Assembly (NCBI GenBank): GCA_039190385.1
Contig: JBCCYD010000158.1
Location: 1 to 12,580, forward strand
Direction of reading: 5' to 3'
Origin: Xenococcus sp039190385
GTDB lineage: Bacteria > Cyanobacteriota > Cyanobacteriia > Cyanobacteriales > Xenococcaceae
Length of the DNA stretch: 12,580 bases
Shown here: piece after piece, positions 8,418-12,580 of the stretch
Position numbering within the stretch: position 1 is the first letter of the stretch
Layout of the letters: each line of letters opens with the position of its first letter
Program-made: the position numbers and the translations under genes
Notes under the pieces: model-generated
Told to the model about the DNA's origin: nothing
Database searches by the model: none
Seen by the model: only the letters and a program-made list of their open reading frames with translations

Positions 8418-8522
8418 ATACTAAATCCGATTAGTAAAACCGACTTTTGAATTTGATGAGACAGATGCACAGAATTGTTTTCTTCTTGGAACTAAATGGG
8501 GTATATAAACAGGATTTAGTAT
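8418..8522. mobile_element. MITE-like element with 11-bp terminal inverted repeats
   Basis: ATACTAAATCC at 8418-8428 and GGATTTAGTAT at 8512-8522 are perfect inverted repeats about 100 bp apart. Read as CTAAATCC ends bordered by TA on each side (8419-8420 and 8520-8521), the structure fits IS630/Tc1-mariner-type MITEs, which insert at and duplicate TA. There is no coding capacity inside. It abuts the broken CHAT-like gene right after its Gly-His codons. The source transposon is not in the window. Confidence 0.55.
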
Positions 8523-8815
8523 AATATGTCCAGCAAAATGAACGATATTAGTTTCAACTTCTAATAAAGCACGACGTAAATCTTTTGGTCTGACTGCTAC
8601 TCAAAATTCTAGGGAAAGTTGATCTCGATTGTCTGAACGTTTTAACGCCTCTCTAATTTCCCGCATTGTAAATCTCCTGCCCGAACTGCACCTCTTGTTT
8701 CAATATCAAAGTTAGAACCTTTGAGTATATTTCTAATTTCTCTTTTTTCGGTTTCTAAGTCTAGAGCAGATGTATCCTTGGGATTAACAGATAGAATCAA
8801 AATTCTTTTATTCAT
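8523..8815 (-). pseudogene. Broken CHAT-like gene, N-terminal region only
   Basis: Two frames are readable. From ATG 8815-8813 a 57-residue frame begins MNKRILILSVNPKDTSALDL and goes on to KREIRNIL and AVRAGDL before TAA 8642-8644. This start is typical of short cyanobacterial caspase/CHAT-fold proteins that begin KRILIL-NPKDT. In another frame, from 8666 down, comes a second version of the same segment: REIREALKRSDNRDQ, then a TGA, then VAVRPKDLRRALLEVETN and IVHFAGH, which ends at the expected catalytic His. The segment containing REI and AVRxxDL is therefore present twice, as if two paralogues had been joined. The catalytic Cys half is missing and the MITE-like element lies immediately beyond. 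This is not a functional gene. Confidence 0.7.
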
Positions 8816-8877
8816 ATTTTCTTTGTTCGCTTTAATTTGAGCAAAATGTTTTTTGACAAGTACCTAAATTCATAATA

Positions 8878-10494
8878 TTAATTATTAATTAAAGTTTTCT
8901 GGATTGTTGTATAGCGAATAGTTTTCATTTTGATTTGGCTTAATTCTTCTGATGTAATCTTTTTACCTATTTCTATACCTCTTGTTTTTGGAGAAGCAGG
9001 AAATAAGAGAAATGGAATTCTTTGAGACGACACAAAAAATCTAAGTTCGCAAGTCCCATTCAAGGTATCTTGGCGGAAAGGATAAGTTAACTTTTCTTGA
9101 CCAGGCATTAACCCATCTAATAAAATTTCCTGATCTTCCCAAAGAGTTACCGTTTCAAAGTAGCCATCTTGATCTATTTCAACCATATAAATATGCAAAG
9201 AATTTTGAGAAGTATTTGATAACCTAAACTTAAACACTGAATCAAATTCAATAGGGTAAGCTTTGATCTCCCCAAAACTGTGATTTTCCAGTTTATTCAT
9301 TTCATTTTTACTTAATCCTGCAATTGGGAATATTGATACCGGTAATGGCTCTTGAGTTTCCTGAATCGATAACACATCTTGCCAACATGACAAACGATGA
9401 GCAGAATCTAATAAATTTTGTATATTTATTCCTTGTATTTCAAGCTCTCTTTGATTGAAGGATGATTCATTCATCTGAAATATCCTTTGTCTAGCTGCTT
9501 CAAAATCACAGTCTAAAAACTTCATGCGGTAGTCGAGATACAAAGTTCCTAAATGAGAAGGATTAATGTCCAATAATTGATTTACTAATTTTCTAAATTC
9601 TGTAAATTCGCATCTTTGCAAAGCAGAAAATGCACGAGCTTTGAGAGCATCAAAACTTTGGTCTCTGAGGGCGATTATCATTTCTCCGCGATTATCTAGA
9701 AAAAAAGAACCAAAATCAGGGGTTTGCTGTGATTCAGAAGCTTGTCCAACCTTTTGTTGAACATATAGACCTAGTTCCAAAGAAGTAATTAACCCATTTC
9801 CATCTAAATCAGCTTTTCCCCAATTGAAACCATCAATCAATGTTCCTGTAAACAGAGAATGTCCTGGAATTGAACCACCATCAAGAGCAGGTTGCTCCCG
9901 CCGAGCTGAAGTGATAACCTTACGACTTTTTTTATTATTTAAATCTTTTTTGTAGGTAACAGAGTCGCGAAAACTGTTCATTGCTTTTCCTAACGCAAAC
10001 CCACTATGGCAAGCATCCAAAATTACTAAAATATGACGAGCTGGAAGTTCTGCAATTTCTACTAACCAAGGATCTAGACGAATATAGTCACCCCAATATT
10101 CCTTAGGACTGGGCGATCGCGCTTCGATAGGTATTATGTAGCCAGTTTCTGTCTCTTCTCGTGTGTGTCCGTGTCCAGCAAAGAAAATAATTAAGTTATC
10201 ATCCTCTTCAACAATTTCTCTTAACTGCTCTTCTACTAAACGTTCAATGGCATCTTTTGTCGCGTTTTCGTTAATTAGTGGTTCTATGGGTGCAGTAAAA
10301 CCAAGCTTATCAACCATAACTTGCTGAAAGCCCAAGGCATCATTGACTCCATTGTTAAGCTGTTGCCAATTCTCATATTTATCAATGCCAATAGATACAA
10401 TTATGGACTTTCCCTGATTTACAGATTCTTCTGTAGCTACCACAGGAGTACCTTTTCGTTCTAACTTTTCTATTTTAGATTTGCGATCGCTCAT
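8878..10494 (-). CDS. Caspase-like (C14) peptidase with EF-hand-like loop and DUF4384-like tail
   Basis: The product has 538 residues from ATG 10494, whose first codons include a GCGATCGC site. The caspase domain covers about 29-275: SIIVSIGIDKY first strand, FFAGHGH with catalytic His108, VILDACHSG with Asp160 and Cys162, then ITSARREQ and GHSLFTGTLIDGF of the p10-like part. Within it lies a canonical 12-residue EF-hand loop at 229-240 (D229, D231, N233, G234, I236, E240), which suggests that Ca2+ could bind. Residues 285-375 look helical and TPR-like. Residues about 415-495 (FKFRLSNTSQNSLHIYMVEID) resemble DUF4384, a beta-rich domain often found behind bacterial caspase domains. No signal peptide or membrane helix is visible. 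The gene lies 27 bp downstream of the pseudo-caspase gene on the same strand, so the two are probably co-transcribed. Both catalytic residues are present, so it should be an active protease, probably of Arg/Lys specificity as is known for orthocaspases. Confidence 0.93.
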   Translation of the reverse strand: MSDRKSKIEKLERKGTPVVATEESVNQGKSIIVSIGIDKYENWQQLNNGVNDALGFQQVMVDKLGFTAPIEPLINENATKDAIERLVEEQLREIVEEDDNLIIFFAGHGHTREETETGYIIPIEARSPSPKEYWGDYIRLDPWLVEIAELPARHILVILDACHSGFALGKAMNSFRDSVTYKKDLNNKKSRKVITSARREQPALDGGSIPGHSLFTGTLIDGFNWGKADLDGNGLITSLELGLYVQQKVGQASESQQTPDFGSFFLDNRGEMIIALRDQSFDALKARAFSALQRCEFTEFRKLVNQLLDINPSHLGTLYLDYRMKFLDCDFEAARQRIFQMNESSFNQRELEIQGINIQNLLDSAHRLSCWQDVLSIQETQEPLPVSIFPIAGLSKNEMNKLENHSFGEIKAYPIEFDSVFKFRLSNTSQNSLHIYMVEIDQDGYFETVTLWEDQEILLDGLMPGQEKLTYPFRQDTLNGTCELRFFVSSQRIPFLLFPASPKTRGIEIGKKITSEELSQIKMKTIRYTTIQKTLINN

Positions 10495-10521
10495 TTTATT
10501 GTTTAACTTTAATTAAATAAA

Positions 10522-12580
10522 TTATCTAAGATTAGATTGAGATTTTGTCTCTTTTCTAGATTTTAAGAATTCCTGAATTTCTTCTTCTCTTCCCAGTGGA
10601 GAACCAGCGTCAAGATAGTTTTGAAATGCGTTTTCTGCTTCAGATAGGATTTCTTGTTCAACAAGTACTCTCAGGGCTTGACCAAGATAATACTGAGCGA
10701 ATGAATTATCTGCATTAAGCTTCGTCGCTAGTCTAAGTTCACTCACCGCACGAGCAGGATCTTTCTTACTCTCATAAAGAACGCGTCCTAACCAATAGTG
10801 TGCAGTAGGGTTATCCCCATAATTTCCTTCTTGAGACAAACTTAGCTGATTATTATCCAACTTTTTGTATAAACAATTTTCCAGAGCCTTTACACTTTTT
10901 TCATACTCTTCAAGAAAATAATAAGCTATTCCCAAATTTAAATAACCTTCAGGATCAAATCCATTACGTTGTTCTATTTGACGCTGAAGAATATTAATCA
11001 ATCGTTCTAATGGCTCTGCTTCAATCTGCTTGATTGAATTAATTATTTGTTTTCTAACAACTGAGTTTTCAAAAACTCTAAATTCCAAATTATCACCTAT
11101 AACTACAGCATTTATTTCTTGAAGTGAATTAGCCAAGTCTAAAAATGTTAATCGATCTAAAAAATCTGTATGACGAATAATCTCGGCAAATTGATAAGTT
11201 AACACTCCATACACTTTATTTTCAGATGATTTTTCTTGGTAATTTTGCTCAATATATGGATAAGAATAAGTTTTACCGACGGACTTATATTTGATAGAGA
11301 AGTTATAAATCGAAATATCACCTAATTGAAAATTCTGCAATAATAAATCTCTTTTATTAGTAGTCACATTTTCATTAGTAATAACAAGTGCTCTTTTGAT
11401 AGGAACATATCGATCATCTTGAATCAAATTTCGATGACTTCTTGTATACGTTTCCTGATGAAATTCTTCAGACCAACCTGCATCAATAATTGATACTAGA
11501 TTATTCTTTCTATTTCCAATAATATTTTTTAATTCAGTTATCTCAATGTCGAATATATCTGGATTTCTACTATCTGAAGCAACAATAGTAAGATTATTAT
11601 TTATATTTGAAGATCCATAACCTGCAAAATAGAATAACGCTGGTGAACTACAGGATTTATCCACTAATTGCTTAAACTCATCAATAATATTGTTTCTCTT
11701 CGCTTCATCATTAATTAATACTTTAATGTTTCCTTCACTAAAATTGAGTTGATTAATTAATACATCTCTCATCAATTCAATATCATTTTTAACTCCTCTA
11801 ATAGGTCTAAGAGGATCAATTGTATCTGTTGAATAACTTCCTACTCCTACCAATAATGCATTCTTGAAATCACTGCTATTTAGTTTTTCTAGGTTATTAA
11901 TAGTTTCCTTGATTTGGCAATAATACAATGTATCATCAATATTTGATGCGTAATGTTTTAAGATATCAAAGGCTTGATCGTATAAATAATCATGTATTTG
12001 AGACTTCCAGATCTTGAAACTAATACGTCTATTATTAAAATAATTTTTATTCTGAATTTTTTTTAACTCCTTTAATGCTCGTTTATAATCTTTTTTAGAC
12101 AAAAAAGCAGTAGCAAATTTTTCAAGATATAATGAGGACAAATATGAATTTGAAAAGTATTTTATTCTTTGGTTAAGAAAAGAAAACTTTTGGTTCAATA
12201 CTTTCAAATCTAGAGAATGTAGATTACTAAAGTATAACTCTTCTATAACTGTATGATATTCGGAGCGATCATTAAATATTTGCTTGTTGTTATCCCCGAT
12301 AATAGTTAGCTTTTTTTCTGGGCCGGAATAATTCTTGTCCTCTCTAATTTTTGAGCATAATTCTTCAAGAGTTAGGTTGTTAGACGAATTTAATAGTTGT
12401 TGCGATAAGCAATATGAGAACATACCATACTTTTTATCCTGAAACGTACTTTCTAAACCTACTTTTCCAGCAATCAAAGATAAATTATTGTCTTGTATCT
12501 CCCAATTGTCTTCATGTAATCCTACTGTATCAAGAGTTAATAGCTTGTTGCAAGACTTAAAGCTATGAATAATTTTAAAA
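10522..12580 (-). CDS. Pseudo-caspase (C14 fold, catalytic residues lost) with TPR tail, 5' end outside window
   Basis: The frame is open to the right edge, giving 685 visible residues; the start lies outside. Counting from the first full codon in the window, residues 1 to about 95 look like the tail of a first caspase domain (LSLIAGKVGLES, then YGMFSYCLSQQL at 51-62). A helical linker follows. A second caspase fold starts at about 240 (NALLVGVGSYS), but FYFAGYGS has Tyr321 (codon 11619-11617) where the catalytic His belongs. SIIDAGWSEE has Gly368 (codon 11478-11476) where the Cys belongs. Its p10-like part has YGVLTYQFAEII at about 457-468, matching the motif at 51-62. Three or so TPRs fill about 524-665. 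The second domain cannot be a Cys peptidase. Such dead members are known among cyanobacterial orthocaspases. A role as scaffold or regulator of the active caspase encoded 27 bp downstream is inference. Confidence 0.88.
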   Translation of the reverse strand, partial: FKIIHSFKSCNKLLTLDTVGLHEDNWEIQDNNLSLIAGKVGLESTFQDKKYGMFSYCLSQQLLNSSNNLTLEELCSKIREDKNYSGPEKKLTIIGDNNKQIFNDRSEYHTVIEELYFSNLHSLDLKVLNQKFSFLNQRIKYFSNSYLSSLYLEKFATAFLSKKDYKRALKELKKIQNKNYFNNRRISFKIWKSQIHDYLYDQAFDILKHYASNIDDTLYYCQIKETINNLEKLNSSDFKNALLVGVGSYSTDTIDPLRPIRGVKNDIELMRDVLINQLNFSEGNIKVLINDEAKRNNIIDEFKQLVDKSCSSPALFYFAGYGSSNINNNLTIVASDSRNPDIFDIEITELKNIIGNRKNNLVSIIDAGWSEEFHQETYTRSHRNLIQDDRYVPIKRALVITNENVTTNKRDLLLQNFQLGDISIYNFSIKYKSVGKTYSYPYIEQNYQEKSSENKVYGVLTYQFAEIIRHTDFLDRLTFLDLANSLQEINAVVIGDNLEFRVFENSVVRKQIINSIKQIEAEPLERLINILQRQIEQRNGFDPEGYLNLGIAYYFLEEYEKSVKALENCLYKKLDNNQLSLSQEGNYGDNPTAHYWLGRVLYESKKDPARAVSELRLATKLNADNSFAQYYLGQALRVLVEQEILSEAENAFQNYLDAGSPLGREEEIQEFLKSRKETKSQSNLR

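Noticed and set aside
12475..12477. TTG as the true start of the pseudo-caspase gene
   Set aside because: The frame continues upstream for 34 more codons without a stop to the window edge, and the sequence there is already in the middle of a caspase-like domain.

Overview
The window looks like chromosomal or accessory DNA from a cyanobacterium. It is AT-rich but carries about ten copies of the octamer GCGATCGC (HIP1), for example at 3855, 4006, 7849, 8110, 8228 and 10484. Its proteins are of types that are common in filamentous and colonial cyanobacteria: caspase-like (C14) proteins with STAND ATPase and WD40 parts, and TPR-CHAT proteins. The sequence alone does not fix the genus.

Almost everything here belongs to one theme, clan CD cysteine peptidases (caspase and CHAT folds), intact, dead or broken. 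From left to right: (1) a minus-strand gene leaving the left edge encodes a caspase domain, an nSTAND1-type ATPase, one membrane helix and a WD40 propeller (1-4109). (2) A 271-bp spacer separates it from a divergent plus-strand TPR-CHAT gene (4381-7530). (3) Behind that lies a decayed MazE/MazF-type toxin-antitoxin pair (7621-8211). (4) A graveyard follows (8203-8815): a 5' fragment of a caspase gene that is nearly identical to the start of gene 1, a REP-like palindrome, a roughly 100-bp MITE-like element, and a broken CHAT-like gene. (5) Last come two minus-strand genes 27 bp apart, probably one operon. The upstream one (10522 to the right edge) has a caspase-fold domain whose catalytic His and Cys are replaced by Tyr and Gly, plus C-terminal TPRs. 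The downstream one (8878-10494) is a caspase with an intact His/Cys pair, an EF-hand-like loop and a DUF4384-like tail.

How the genes may work together is inference. Caspase, CHAT and STAND proteins are known as effectors and sensors of bacterial conflict and programmed cell death systems. Here the STAND/WD40 protein and the TPR-CHAT protein could be a divergently transcribed sensor/effector set, and the dead and live caspases of the right-hand operon could be a regulator/protease pair. The broken toxin-antitoxin genes, the MITE, the gene fragments and the repeated WD40 blades show that the locus turns over quickly, as defence islands do. Both terminal genes are cut by the window edges.
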